From positions 1 through 64,000 of the forward strand of contig JAPEVF010000196.1 of the NCBI GenBank assembly GCA_029747585.1: DNA of 64,000 nt. Reading direction: 5' to 3'. The translations under genes were made by a program, and so were the position numbers. The notes beneath the pieces were generated by a model that saw only the letters and a program-made list of their open reading frames with translations, was not told the origin of the DNA and ran no database searches. Shown in pieces: positions 42,631 through 54,290 of the stretch (position 1 is its first letter; each line of letters opens with the position of its first letter). Origin of the DNA: Pleurotus djamor (Eukaryota > Basidiomycota > Agaricomycetes > Agaricales > Pleurotaceae).

Positions 42631-45037
42631 TCAAGTCGATGAAAACCAAACTTCCGCTTGATCCTGAAGAGTGCCTTCATTAAAGACGTCCACACCAGCT
42701 CCCCACACGCCCCCAGTAAGAGAAAACCCAGCACATCCGTCATTATCGAGCCCAAATTCAGCTAGCGCTGATGGTTCGTCAAGGTTAGCCGTCCAGTACG
42801 GCTCAGAGACGTTCCCAGTGGGCTGGAAGAAAGGTGATTGGTATTTAACGTATGATGATATGAAAAGAGAATGGATNGAACTCACAACGCTTTGGATTAT
42901 GCTGAGATTGAAGAGATTTCCGTCAAAATGACCTAGCCGAGCAAACATACATCCATCACTGCCGCAGCTCCACCTACCGAGCAAAGTCGGGATGTCAGTA
43001 TTTATAGCGTTCGGAAGGAGAGTTGGGATTTGTGAGACCAGGTCGCGACAGGTTGATGTACTACCCTGGGATTCTGGATGTTTGATCTTGGAATGGGTCG
43101 CCTGAGGGTCCNCGTCCGAGTTAATATAACAGAGTTCGATTGAACCATATCCATGATTCCTGTACATCCCAGGTAAGCTTTCCAGGCCTCGTGAAGGAAG
43201 CTTAGCCTTTGGGTGGCGAGGAACCGAAGGAGGTCGTTTTGATCCTTCCAAAATCAGATCGGCAACACTGCGGGTCTATTCAGATGGAATGTAGAAAAGC
43301 CCCGAAAATTAGACCTACATTTTCTTGCTATCGAGAGGAGGTAAACCGAGCAAGTCATCCAGCAGCCTGTGGTGAACAGCGAGGTTGATGTAACTGCCCA
43401 GGTTTTCATCATTAGATAGTACGGCAATACCAACCCCGTCAGCAGGGAGCCGATAAATCATTGATTTGAAACCTTGACGCAGTTCCGGTGTTGTTAACGA
43501 TGTCAAGAAGGATCGCTAACTTCATCCGTTGACTGACCTGGGACTGATCCATCATGCTGGACCCATGGTTTCTGAGTACATGCACATCGTGAAGGATGAA
43601 GAAGGACAAGAGACTTACACCAACGATAACTACGACGAAGACTCAGCGATCAATGTCAATCCCGTCACAGCCAGATCTCACCGTGGCCTCGGTAAGTACT
43701 TCGAGATTGCCCACCACCATAAACGGCGGGGACATCAGCAGGGTAGTGGCTTTGGTCGGAGGCTTCAGTGATAGTGAGGGAATGGTGAGATTGACTACGC
43801 ACTATGTCCAAGGGCTTTGAGCAGTAATACCGGATGCAACCACATCCAGGACATCCTTCGGTATCACAGAAAGATTGGTATGCGGGCTGCGTCCGTCCGA
43901 CAAGAGCGTTTGGAGCCAAACGATCTGAAAGGGATTCAGCATCGAAGTGGATCATATCACAATGACTGTGTCACAAACCATGTCACTCGCGCTGGTTATC
44001 ACGCCACCTGGCCCACAATGTACTGCATATTTGTGGTTAGCAGTGACAGTCGGATATAGACGTTCAAGTACGGCATACTATGATCTTCCTTCTGAGCCCA
44101 GAACGGCAATGCGCGTGGAATACCTGCATCAAACGGTGACGCCGTAGAGTTCCTTGGCTGTCGCGCAAAGCCATGTGCGAGATGTCCTGATTTGTTGGCT
44201 GTATTGAAGGAATATGTTGTTGAAGTCAGTTTTAAAGGATCGAAAATGTTCTCCTGGATGTACTGTGTGAAACTCGGCTGAGAAGGGATCAAGGTAGAAG
44301 GCAGCTGCGCGAGGATAGCAAACATCCAATTATTGTACTGCCAGGTCTCCCTAAACTCAGCGGACGGTTTGAGGTGCGGAAGCCTCTTGAACTAGAGAAT
44401 CAAGTTGTGTGAGATGACGTCGAGGCGTCAGACTGCAAGGCTATACCATTTCCGCAACATCGATATCAGGCGAGAAAGCATAATCATGACGAGGAAGGCC
44501 AGTACGGTGGCTCATGATATCCACAATGCTGGCACCCGAAGACGCTATTGGGTCCATTAGACCCCAGTCTGGAATCACCGACGCGACCTTGGTCTTCCAA
44601 GTCAACGGGGGTTCAAGAGAGGTATTGGAGATGAGGAGTCCCGCGGATAGGGCAGCAAAGAGCTATGTAGGGATTTGTCCCTCGTGGATTATGATTCCCT
44701 CCCATCCCTCAACGCAGCACATACACACCTTGGAGTTTGATGCGATGGCGAACAAGGATTTGTCCGTCACTGGAGTACCATCTGCATTGGCCAAACCGTA
44801 CCCTTTGGCCTCAGTTTTCCAGCCCCCATTGGGTGTCTTCTTCACGACAGAAACCGATACGCCACCAGGGGACTTCCAGTCAGAAAGTATGTCTTCGATA
44901 AAAGCGTCGATTGTGGGAGAAATCAAGAAACTCGTCGTGAATTCCTCAGGCGTAGATGAGACCTCGAAGGGGTGTTGCCTGGCATGCGCCAGTAAGAAGT
45001 AGGAAGTAACTATAAGATGGAGCGTGAGGCATATCAT
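42631..45037 (-). CDS. Secreted serine hydrolase, beta-lactamase/DD-peptidase fold
   Basis: From ATG 45035-45037 a signal peptide (MICLTLHLIVTSYFLLAHA) precedes the beta-lactamase-type domain: IDAFIEDILSDWKSPGGVSV, GYGLANADGTPVTDKSLF, the catalytic SxxK tetrad in AIASNSK, IMSHRTGLPRHD, and the YxN motif in WQYNNWMFAIL. PSFTQYIQENIFDPLKLT follows, then GFARQP and GAGGVISNSKDVAVWL-type sequence. The C-terminal third (to 42631) carries YRLPADGVGIAVLSNDENL, GRWSCGSDGCMF and FQPTGNVSEPYWTANLDE, resembling the lipocalin-like extension of fungal class C beta-lactamase relatives. Substrate unknown; fungal members include lactone and ester hydrolases. Multiple introns; exact borders in the last third are uncertain because of Ns at about 42,878 and 43,112. 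A MITE-like element sits 113 bp upstream. Confidence 0.8.
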
Positions 45038-45149
45038 CGTCGCTGTCTGAGAGCTGCGACTCTGATGCGTGCTTCCGAACTTGGCAATCCGAAAGTGAGG
45101 AGCTCAGGGGCAATCATTCTCACTTCCCTCTCAACTTGGCTGCTGGCAA

Positions 45150-45474
45150 TTACAGCTATTTGCATAAATAATGGCACTTCCGCCAATCGCGGTGGGGGGA
45201 AAGAAGCTGTGACGGACTTGAAATTTTCGGCCAATTTTTGGACTTCGACAAAATCGTTGGATCATTTGGACATCGTGGGAACGACTTACTGACTTGTCCC
45301 TCCGTGAAAGAAGCCGTGGGAACCAAGGCTGCACAGCCAAAGTATCCGTGAGAACCGTTTTGTAGGCTATTCGTGCTAAGTCCCACAGAAGCTCGAAAAT
45401 TCCAAGTCCAAAGTCGCTCTCTCTCTCCCCACGTCAATCAGCGGAAGTGCCATTATTTATGCAAATAGCTGTAA
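45150..45474. mobile_element. MITE-like element with perfect 34-bp inverted ends
   Basis: The left end (45150-45183, ttacagctatttgcataaat...) and the right end (45441-45474) are exact reverse complements over 34 bp. Weaker inverted similarity continues inward for roughly 70 more bases. The 325-bp element has no coding capacity. Ends of the form TA-CAGC...GCTG-TA would fit a TA-duplicating (Tc1/mariner-type) element, but no longer duplication is evident. It lies 113 bp upstream of the serine hydrolase start codon, inside its likely promoter. Confidence 0.85.
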
Positions 45475-45484
45475 ACCCCCTGGC

Positions 45485-45516
45485 TCAGCGCTCAAGCGCT
45501 CAGCGCTCAGCGCTCA
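45485..45516 (+). repeat. Short (CAGCGCT)n tandem repeat
   Basis: Four near-identical units of cagcgct/aagcgct lie 10 bp beyond the MITE right end. The unit contains the palindrome agcgct. It could be a slippage product. Confidence 0.7.
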
Positions 45517-46906
45517 ACGTCAACCTCCAGCTGTTGCCACTCTGATGCCGTCACATACTAACGCACATTATTAGATGCTACACTACATCTCCTTCTCCAT
45601 CCAAAACCTTGGAGAAGCTCTTGTCCTGGACGCATTCTGTTGGCTACTATTCAGGATATTTTCAAAGGTTCTCACCCATCTATTTACTCGAATATTTCAG
45701 AAGAGAGACGGATTATTCACGAGCTCACAGTGAAGCGTAGGCTGCTCAACTGCGTATCGTCCTCCGAACTCTATCAACATCCCCAGCCTTCGACACACCA
45801 CAGAAGGATCGATATCCCTTGAGTCATATCCCATCGTCGACGGGTGGACTAAAAGCAAGGTTGATACCAAATCAGTGCGCTATAAAAGATTCAATTTAGA
45901 TAAGTAGGTACTTATCTTTGGAGGGAAGTACCCTCATCGTCGCCTTTACTCATGCACACACCCTTTGCCTACGAAAACAATGACCATGGACGCATTAGAA
46001 CGCTCAGCAGTCCCCCCATCAACCTTCTCCACTGCAATTTCTCCTTCCAATGTGATAAGTTTGCGACTGTGAACGATGTCCCAGGTCGCACACTGATCAC
46101 CTCGGTGAGGAGCAATCACGGTGTGGGAGTCCTAACCGTGAAGTGCGCTTGATGCCACACTTCCCAGAAAGTCCTCAGGTTGACAAGTTGCTTTCGCGAG
46201 CTTATGCTTTTGCCAGCCCTTGAGAGTGCTTTCACACTCCCAAAGGGCTCCATTACTTCTCGGCAACCGACCCATAAGGATCAAATAAGGCTACTTTACC
46301 AAGCATGCGCGTCCCGCTAGCCCTGACATAGGCGATCACTGGAAAACCAGAGATCGGCTGTGCCAGCCCGCTGCGTGACACGCATTACCTGCAATAAAGC
46401 CTCTTGAAGCCCCAAGTGATGATCGATTCAGCCAAGTCCTTCTGGAGCGAATCTGTTGCCTTCGTAGACTGAGGGTAGTGGAGAGGTTCGGAAGAAGGTG
46501 AGGGAAAGCCTAGCTGGAGAGACTTGACTGGCTCTTATACCATTTCTCAAAGTTTCCTGTATTTGGATTGTAAAAAAAGCAGCACCGAAATCGTGCACTG
46601 CTTTGGTGCTTTCGCTTTGTTTCTGTTTCTCCAGGTCATCGGTTCAGGGGTGCTCTCCTGCGAGTCCCTCAGGGGCTAAAAAGGTCATGCGGCTCAAGCC
46701 CCAGTTGTAGACCCAGTTGTAGACCCAGAGTAGCTCGTGGAGCCTGCGCACGGCTTATTTCGTTTTGAAAGTCATCACCGTCTCCTTAATGAATAATAAA
46801 GAAGGAACTCACTCTTCACTCCCAATCGCAGACTTTACGTACTGGTCGACTAACTTTAGATGAATTGATGGCGTACCAGCTTGTGGCTGAGCCGACTCGA
46901 CTCACT

Positions 46907-47004
46907 GCACACTTACTCTCCCCCTCGCTTATAAGAAGCGCATGGTAGGTATGTTAGGAGGAGAAGTAGGTGTGGTGAGGGGAGTCGGCCGTGTCTTGAC
47001 GTCG
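46907..47004 (+). repeat. Degenerate direct repeat, copy A
   Basis: Runs from cacttactctccccctcg through cttataagaagcgcatg and ttaggaggagaag to gtcggccgtgtcttgacgtcg. The same blocks recur at 47070-47163 with about 80 percent identity by eye. Confidence 0.75.
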
Positions 47005-47069
47005 TATCGTCTCGTTTTGCTCGTCTGATAAGCAAGGAGTCCATGTTGCAACTTAACTCACAAACACTT

Positions 47070-47163
47070 CACCTCCTACCTCTCCCTCTCGGCTTATATG
47101 AAGCGGATGATAGGCGAGGTAGGAGGAGAAGGAAGGAGGGGAGGCGGCCGTGTCTTGACGTCG
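47070..47163 (+). repeat. Degenerate direct repeat, copy B
   Basis: Contains cttatatgaagcggatgat, gaggtaggaggagaag and ggcggccgtgtcttgacgtc, in the same order and orientation as copy A about 163 bp upstream. It ends with a cgtcttgatgtcgtccg extension that partly repeats the end again. Confidence 0.75.
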
Positions 47164-48196
47164 AGCGATCGTCCGGGTCTTGATGTCGTCCGAGTCGTCT
47201 TGCGGGGCGCTCGACCTGTAAAGAGGTCAGAGGTACTCACATAGGAAGCTTCCACACCCCATCCCGTGCCTACAATAGCAAAGTTGGTGGTCAGCGTCTC
47301 GCAGTTAGCCAAGCAGAAATGAAGGACTTACCCCCTCAGAACGCCGTCATGCCCTAACCTGAGACACACCTCCACTGGTTCTCGACAAAGCTTTCCCGAC
47401 GAGGAATGAGCCCCACCTTTTGAGCGTAGGGACACGCCTCGCGGTCCTAGCCCGTGAGCCATTGCGTTTCCGCTATGCACCGCCCGTGTGGCGGACCAGC
47501 CGCTTCACACTTCGGGTACATGGGAGGGACCCCCCAACCTAATCCCCGCAGGGTTAGCCAGGGTCAGTCTAAAGTGCCCAGTCGTGCCGACGACATTCTC
47601 CTTCTGAAAAGGTATGTTAGTAAAAGATGACATGAAAAGAAGACAATATAATAACTCACCTCCTCACTGTGCTCACCCTGAACCCTGTACACCCTCTGAG
47701 GGATGATTTGTCCCGGGAAAGCGGACCACGTCTCTGGGGTTACAGAGACGAAGCCATATCCCTTAGGACAAGACCATCCCAGCAACTGACCCTAGGCAGC
47801 GGACCCCATCATCTGTGAAGACGACAGAACCATACGATAGGGCTGTCACCTTAAAATATGTGCATCAGCGCGTAGCATGTGCGAGGTGGCAACACCCTGA
47901 GGCGTATATCCCAAAGTACAGGAGGGTGAGCACTAAAAACCGCAACACACTCACTCGAGCCCCCGTAACCCCCACTTACCATGCAAGTACCTCTTTCCTG
48001 GGGAAAACAGAGGCAAGAAATGACGGGCTTTTATGTGCTTCTGGCTCGAGAGATTGGTCATATCCGCTTTGGCTGTGTTAAGATGTTTGACTTGTTGGTA
48101 AACGATCGAGGAAGTGAATCAAGAGCCGAGACGCGTCGACGCGCCGATGTCATGTGCTCGGGAACTCCTGAGCGTCAAGTCACACGGTCGACGATC

Positions 48197-48203
48197 CCAG
48201 AAC
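48197..48203. repeat. Target-site duplication, left copy (ccagaac)
   Basis: Exact 7-bp match to 51513-51519, each abutting the outermost base of a terminal inverted repeat. Confidence 0.8.
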
Positions 48204-48252
48204 TGGGGATGGGCAAAGCCGAGGAGAAAAGCGTATTGTTTGCTCTTGTTTA
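48204..48252 (+). repeat. Left terminal inverted repeat of the 3.3-kb element
   Basis: Starts tggggatgggcaaagccgag and ends gctcttgttta. It matches the right end with one C/T difference at position 41. Confidence 0.92.
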
Positions 48253-48668
48253 CCCCCTGCCAAATCTCTGAAAACGGCGGTTCCAACAATGAATCCTGGT
48301 TTCCTGGGTATTGATTGCGAATCAGCTCCATGTATATAGGGATATTTTACTTGTATTTGTTGTCCCTTGAATTTGAGACCAAAAAAGTGGAGGTTTTCTA
48401 TTGATTCTACCGAGGACTAAGGTGCGACACGAGACCATGGCTACAGCGCCGAAGCTGATATAAAAAAAGTACCCGAAAAAATCTAAAAATGAGCAAAATA
48501 TGTGCTGTTAGTATTCATAGAGACTGGATTAGTAGGAAGAGTGGAGGGGATGAAGGGATGAGCAGTAGTGAATCAGTAAAGTGGGAGTGTTCAGTGGAGG
48601 GAATTTCGCGGGATGTCAGTACTGGAAAAGCCTCGATCAGAGGGGTATGGATTGGGAGAGGCTGAGAA

Positions 48669-51144
48669 TTAGCATTCGAGATCATCATCAGAGTCGAGGT
48701 CGTCGGCAGCATCACTTTCGGGGGTCATATCGGCGTCCGGTAGGTTTTGAAGGCTGTTTTGAAGCGCGAGAATGGTACTACAGAGTCGGATGTGAGCCAA
48801 ATGATACGAGAGCAAGAGTAGTACTGATACCTTTCATTTCTTGACAGTGCGGCAAGCACGGCTGACTGCATGAACACTTTTGTGGGGATTTCCTTGAGCT
48901 TCAGTGCGACGAGAACGGGGTCCTTGAGAATTTTCCGGTAAATTTGCAGTTGATCGCCGAGTTGCTTGACGGAGAGGGATAATATATGATTGCGGTCCCC
49001 AATGAGACCAACCTGAACAAGCCTATCAATCTCCACCTGTCGCTTCTGTTGGATTCGAAGTCGCCGTTGACGTTCATTTCGAGCTCGTTCTTCTTGAGAA
49101 TTGATTAGTTTTTGTTGAAACGTTACAGTATTCTTGTTTTGAGCTTCGAGTCGTCGGACCTCTCGCATGACATACTGATGGTCTTCCTGAGTACAATGTT
49201 TGATGATGAACTTCTCTGTGTTGTTTCGTTGCACCCGGGCTTGATTAGCGAAGCTGGCAACCGTTGCGTGAGGGTGATAGCGGATGAAAACACGAAACGA
49301 GCCTAAGGCGCCTTCATTTGCATCGTTTGTTGACGGAATAAATACTCGACCGCGTTCTTCATTGGTGAGTGAGTCGAAAACGCCACCAGGCACGAATTCT
49401 TCGGTAAATCGTCGCCAACCATGAGCCGCGCCGCGAAACATAGCAGACAAAATGAGGGGGAGGTCAGGAAGCTCGGAGACAAGTTGCGAAGCAGCGCAGA
49501 CTAAGTCCTCGTCCATGATAGCAAGTCCATCCAGAGTACGACAGCAGCCTCCGAGGATGTGGAGATCGAGTAGCCGTTTCTCCCGTTCGGGGAGGTTCTC
49601 GTGCGCCGACTTACCCAGACGATGGGTGAGCAACTCCAAGCGTAGGTGTTCCATGCGCTCTTCAGATCTATTTCTCCTCATTAATCAAAATAATACAGAA
49701 AGGATGGGAATTTTCCTTACATCTCCTCTTCTTCGGCGTAGTGACGGACATCGTCATTGGAAACTTGCAGCAAATATCCCAATAAATCATATCCCGGCAT
49801 GTCTTCAACAATTGCTTCGCCGAGATCGCGGTATGTGATTCCGGCTTTGTGATCTACGGTGAGCTTGAATTTCTTCCGAACATCTGCAGCGTGGTCCATA
49901 TTTTGTGACGTTTGCTTACGGAAATAATCGTCCTTATCAAGTGTGGCACCGTCTCGTTTAGCTAGCGGGGAACGGGTATAGGAATCGGCGAGAGCCTGGC
50001 CAAATTCAACCGAGCCCTCGAACTGACGTTGGGCTGTGTGATCGAGGGCTTGGGAGAGATCACCAAAGCGTATCTGTTGTGTCCAAGTGGTTGTATCGGA
50101 GTCGTCGATGCCGGGCTCGTATGTTGGTGCCATTAGGTTGATATGGCGTGATTCGTGTGTTATTCGTCGGTGCGTCGTGCCATCGCTACTTTCACCGAAG
50201 CAGTCTGCTTGTTCAATTTCACGTCCTAGTTGTATCATCCCATACAGACCACCCTCCTTTTTTGCACGTCCTACGGTTCTTCGACTCATATTCCCAATCA
50301 CCTTTACCCCAAATACTTTGCCGCATTCAACAATTGCTGCGGCGACCTTGTCTTCCGCGCATCCTGCTTGGGTGAGAAATCGCGCCAATCTCCTTGCTTC
50401 CGGAGTATAAGCACCCGACTTCTTGGACGACCAAATCGACATATGGCGTAATGCCGTTCGCGTTGATGCCAGTGATGTTTTGGCTCGATAGGTACGTGAC
50501 GCGAGTCGATTTTGCTGCTTACGAAGTGAGTTGATAGAGTCTCGTAGGGTGTTCCTTTCTGCGGACAAGCGACCGGTCTCAGCGGTGAGTCTTTGAATCG
50601 TTCGTTGCGCCGCGGAGCCTGCAAGCTGGGCTGCCCGGGCCTTTGCCTTCAGCTGGTCAATATACGGTTTGTCGCTCTGTCGGAGCTGTCGTTTATCGTT
50701 TTCTAATCTCTTTATCCGTTTTTGCAGGCGGCGTTCCCGTTCCTCGCGTTCTGAAGTAGTCTTCTTAGCGTCGTCTGCCAGCTCGCGGTTTTTGTTGTCC
50801 GATTTCTCTAATTCAAGGTTCATCGTCATCAGCTGGCCCCGTAGGTTGACAATTCGAGCTTCCCCTTCGACAATGACCTGCTCCAGGGTACGTATTTCGT
50901 CAACTTGATTATTGATTTCAAGCCGCAACTGGGCTACCGTGTCCTCAAGGGTTTTCATCCGAATCAAGGTTGCTGAGCGGGTCTTTGACGCCGTTACGTG
51001 GTCGTTTACTTCCAGGTTCGCTTCTGAATTCTCTTTCTCAGCCATGGCTTGGCTTCTTCGCTCGTTCCAAGAAGCCAATGCCATGCGCTGCTTCTTTGAC
51101 TTCCCCATCCTGCGCTTAGCGCCCGTTTTTTCGTAGTATTTCAC
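48669..51144 (-). CDS. Coiled-coil element-encoded protein, putative transposase
   Basis: The only gene of the 3.3-kb element. From ATG 51142-51144 it is 789 residues, with two 53-nt introns (49668-49720 and 48778-48830) that keep frame; coding length is 2,370 nt. Residues about 55-230 are a long charged coiled coil. Then come EARRLARFLTQAGCAEDKVA, NMSRRTVGRAKKEGG (helix-turn-helix-like), HESRHINLMAPTYEPG and LDHTAQRQFEGSVEF. The C-terminal part has GWRRFTEEFVPGG, the signature PSTNDANEGALGSFR, and VQRNNTEKFI, followed by a basic helical tail and an acidic end (SDDDLEC). I recognise these phrases as typical of a very abundant unassigned protein family in Agaricomycetes. From memory, longer relatives carry about 200-250 extra residues where this protein reads LDLHILGGCCRTLDG, so this copy may be internally deleted. 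No DDE triad is identified. Confidence 0.8.
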
Positions 51145-51463
51145 GCCTTGGGTTTTTCTCGTCTACCCACCACTGAAAGTGACTTTGGTGTCTGAAGTAA
51201 ACTTGAAGAGGTCACTTCAATAACGTACTTCGAAGTGTCCAAATTTTAAAATGGTGGATTGCGGCTATATGCGCGCGAAATCTTTCACCAAGTCCGTCCT
51301 AAAATCACAACGCGGACGAAAATCAGTAATCTTTCACTTAGAACATGTTTGGTACCTTTCATCTTAGCTCTTGAAATATTTTGAGTATTTTTTGTAGAGG
51401 AAACGAGTGCTAGATTTCGAATACGGTACACTGCTCAAACGGGAACGGGTTCTACCTTACGAA

Positions 51464-51512
51464 TAAACAAGAACAAACAATACGCTTTTCTCCTCGGCTT
51501 TGCCCATCCCCA
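51464..51512 (-). repeat. Right terminal inverted repeat of the 3.3-kb element
   Basis: On the plus strand it starts taaacaagaac and ends ctttgcccatcccca, the inverted partner of 48204-48252. Confidence 0.92.
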
Positions 51513-51519
51513 CCAGAAC
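51513..51519. repeat. Target-site duplication, right copy (ccagaac)
   Basis: Same 7 bases and orientation as 48197-48203. An 8-bp duplication is excluded because the next base differs on both sides. Confidence 0.8.
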
Positions 51520-51810
51520 GATCCCCCACTGTTAACTTTTCAACGTCAACGTTCACCATGAACTGGATGATGCCCGTAGATGCACCATCTCCTTGTCTCC
51601 GAGCTCGAGGGGCTATAATGGCACGCGAACGCTTTCAACTCCCTCAATGCTTGGCGTCAAGACGGCTCGTCTCGTCTGAACGTAGTTTCTCCGATATATG
51701 TTTCGTAGCTCTTCAATCGAGTCGATCCAGTAAGAGCAAATCGCCCCTAGACCAAGTCGATAGGAAAGGTCTTGGCTATACACAAACACATTATTCACCA
51801 TAAACATAGA

Positions 51811-54037
51811 CTACGAATTATCCGCCAACGTCATGTCGTCGAAGTCTTCGAGCAATTCATTCAAATCAACTTCGGGGAAATCGCCCTCCTCCTCAACAAC
51901 ATCAGATCCATCCGTCGGGGCAGAGTCATCAACATCCATAGCAAAGGGTTTGCCTTTCTTTCCACCTTCTCCGGCATCGGTACGCATCTTCACGTCCGCC
52001 TTGTAGAGGTTCACGGCACTACGCATCTCCTTGTCTTCCTCCAGATCACGCAGGAAGAGTTCATAGTCTTCATCAACCTTCTTCTGATCACGTCCGCCCA
52101 TGCGTCCGACGACACCCTTACCACCACCCGTCTCCCCTTCTTCACCCTCTTCCTTCCCGATCGAACGGAGTTTCCAGTTTCTCGGTTTGGCCTTTTTACG
52201 ACGGTTTGGATACGTCTTCCGAACCAACATGAGATCGGGGATGCGCGAAGAAGGTAGCGCAGCAAAGTCTTCAGAGTTAAAGTTGGCGTTTGTTAGGTGG
52301 AAGCCTAGAACGGTGTCGCCGGGCTGTAAGATATTTCCCAGATGCGTGCGGGTGTGGTAGATTTGATTAGACGCCCCTCCATTCTCAAACGAATCTTCGT
52401 CCATACTATCGTCATGACCTCCTGAAGACGATCTGAACGCGCCAGCGAGAGCCACTTGGGCGTCGGCCATAACCCACTTCCCCCGGGCTTTTGAGTACTC
52501 CGGCTCGACATCTAGCACCGTGAATTCGGTAAGATCGGCCACAGTACCCAAGCTCTCGAACGGCGTTCTCCAGTACACTTGCGAACTGACTTCGACCACC
52601 TGTAGAGTAGATGGGTCACATAACTGGATGGCGTTGTTGATGCGAGTGCAAATCGTCAGAGGTGAGATATTTGACAGCTGCTTGGCAAGCTTTGGCGGAA
52701 GGACGACAAGATCGTCTTTACATATCGGAACGATTTCAACGGAGTAGGTGTACTTGAAGTTCGCGGTGTTCGAGTGGGTGTCCGATGACAGTAGTTGCTC
52801 CGAACTCTTGGACCTAGTAGAAGGATGAGTCAAATGGTAAAACCCGTGATTGATAATCTACTCACCGGACGGGGACGACACTGCTTAGAAATTCGACCAT
52901 TTTAATGGCATGATTGCGTTGGCTGTAGAAAAAGTCTAATCCGTCGCGAACTTCCTTCACTGATATTGTGTCTTTCTGGGCGCCGTGCTTCAAGATAAGC
53001 TGCTCAAGGAAAAGGAAAGTTCGCTTGTGGGGGACCTTTTGTCGGACTTGTACGAGGGCCTTCCAGGTGTTTTTGGCAGCCAGACGGGCACAGTCAGGAC
53101 ATTGACCGTGCTGGACGAGATACTCGATTTCAAACGTTTGCTCGAGGATCGTGTTGGTAAGCACCTTGTTGAGATTGTTAGGACACGAAATGGATGTATA
53201 ATCAGGGGTCCGTTGAGCTTGCTAAGCTCGGAAAAGCTGGAGGAAGCGGAAAAGTGTGAAAAGCGCGAAAAGTGAAACGGCGAAGAAATCAGCAAGCGAC
53301 GCAGTCGTCACTAAGAGGTGCAACAGTGACCATCAAAGAGTCGATTGGGTCGGGTGCGGCCCTCACCATAAGACTCAAAAGAGAGAGGAGAGTTGGCAGG
53401 GAGGCTAACATGGTGATGGTGTGTGAAGAAAACTGGGTTTAGGATGAAAAAACGGCCCAGCCTTTCTTGATCCCGGTGCAACTTTGCGCAGTCTTCGCAC
53501 TGGTTTCCTTGAGAAAGTGCGAAGAGTTTGGAAGCAAGGAGGAAGGTGGATGTATTTCCTGATCAGCGTCAAAAAGTCGCGTACCTCTTTTTGGATGGTC
53601 ATTGAGACTCGTAATCTCTTCGAGTGAGGTTCCGTCCAGATAAAATGGGCATCGGTCAAGCGGACTTTGTTCAGGCCCTTTAGTCTTTTGAGACATATTG
53701 ATAGAAGCTCTGCGGATTCTGGGCGAGCAGGTGCCCATGATGATGGCGGTGACAGGAAGCGTTCGCAATTTCGGCAAAACGAAACGGAGGCTATTTCGAC
53801 CACTTCGTAAGAATGATGAACCAGACGAAGAGAAAAGCGAATCACTCACATTGTTTCGGAATTCCCTCAGTGATATCGATCCTGTGGCACCGTGAATTTC
53901 GAGGTAGAGATAGAGATAAAGCAAACTTACGAATTCCGCAGACAGGCCACACATAGATTGGCTGAATTTGGTTCAATCGGGACACCACAATCTGCACAGA
54001 GCACTCGGTGTATCGCTGGGGCTGGTACAAATTCCAT
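51811..54037 (-). CDS. NMD3: 60S ribosomal export protein NMD3
   Basis: Adaptor that binds the joining face of the pre-60S subunit and recruits Crm1 for nuclear export. From ATG 54035-54037 the protein begins MEFVPAPAIHRVLCADCGVP and shows the paired CxxC zinc motifs (CADC, CVAC, then FCRNCERFL and CPDC). PARPESAELLSICLKRLKGL and VRLTDAHFIWTEPHSKRL follow. The core has VSQVYWRTPFESLGTVADLT, VLDVEPEY and FHLTNANFNSEDF; the C-terminal part holds VRKTYPNRRKKAKPRNWKL. The acidic end is leucine-rich (DLNELLEDFDDMTLADNS), consistent with the nuclear export signal region, with TAG at 51811-51813. Several short introns in the 5' half; the last long exon is continuous from about 52,815 to 51,811. Confidence 0.93.
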
Positions 54038-54290
54038 GATGATGGCAGGGAGGAGGAAGGGATTGTGGTCGAAGTCAGCCAAAATCTTGATTGAAAATCA
54101 TCGAGATATCTTATCAGATAAGATTCCGTAAATGTTCCACGCAACAGCGCGCGACGTGGCCAAATTTACGAACTTCAACTTAAACTCACCTCCGCGCCAT
54201 ACTTATATCCATGATTCTGGTCGTAAAGACATAAAGGTCGATATTTGGGGGAAATTCAACGCGTTCGAACATCCGACGAATCTCGAGAAA

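Larger units (their letters stand above)
45517..48196. other. Gene-poor stretch with degenerate repeats
   Basis: No gene I can support over about 2.7 kb. It contains a duplicated block (46907-47004 and 47070-47163), a 13-bp tandem duplication near 46,703-46,730 (agttgtagaccc), and a small inverted repeat near 46,216-46,250 (agccctt...aagggct). Short minus-strand frames near 47,094-47,312 and 47,564-47,785 are unrecognised. Confidence 0.5.
48204..51512 (-). mobile_element. 3.3-kb DNA transposon with 49-bp TIRs and 7-bp TSD
   Basis: The left end (48204-48252) begins tggggatgggcaaagccgag and is the reverse complement of 51464-51512 over 49 bp with one mismatch. Directly outside, ccagaac occurs at 48197-48203 and again at 51513-51519, a perfect 7-bp target-site duplication. 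Inside is one minus-strand gene occupying 75 percent of the element. High TIR identity and an intact duplication point to recent transposition. The insertion lies 299 bp from the 3' end of NMD3. The superfamily cannot be assigned from the sequence: 7-bp duplication and TIRs starting TGGGG do not identify one that I know. Confidence 0.9.
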
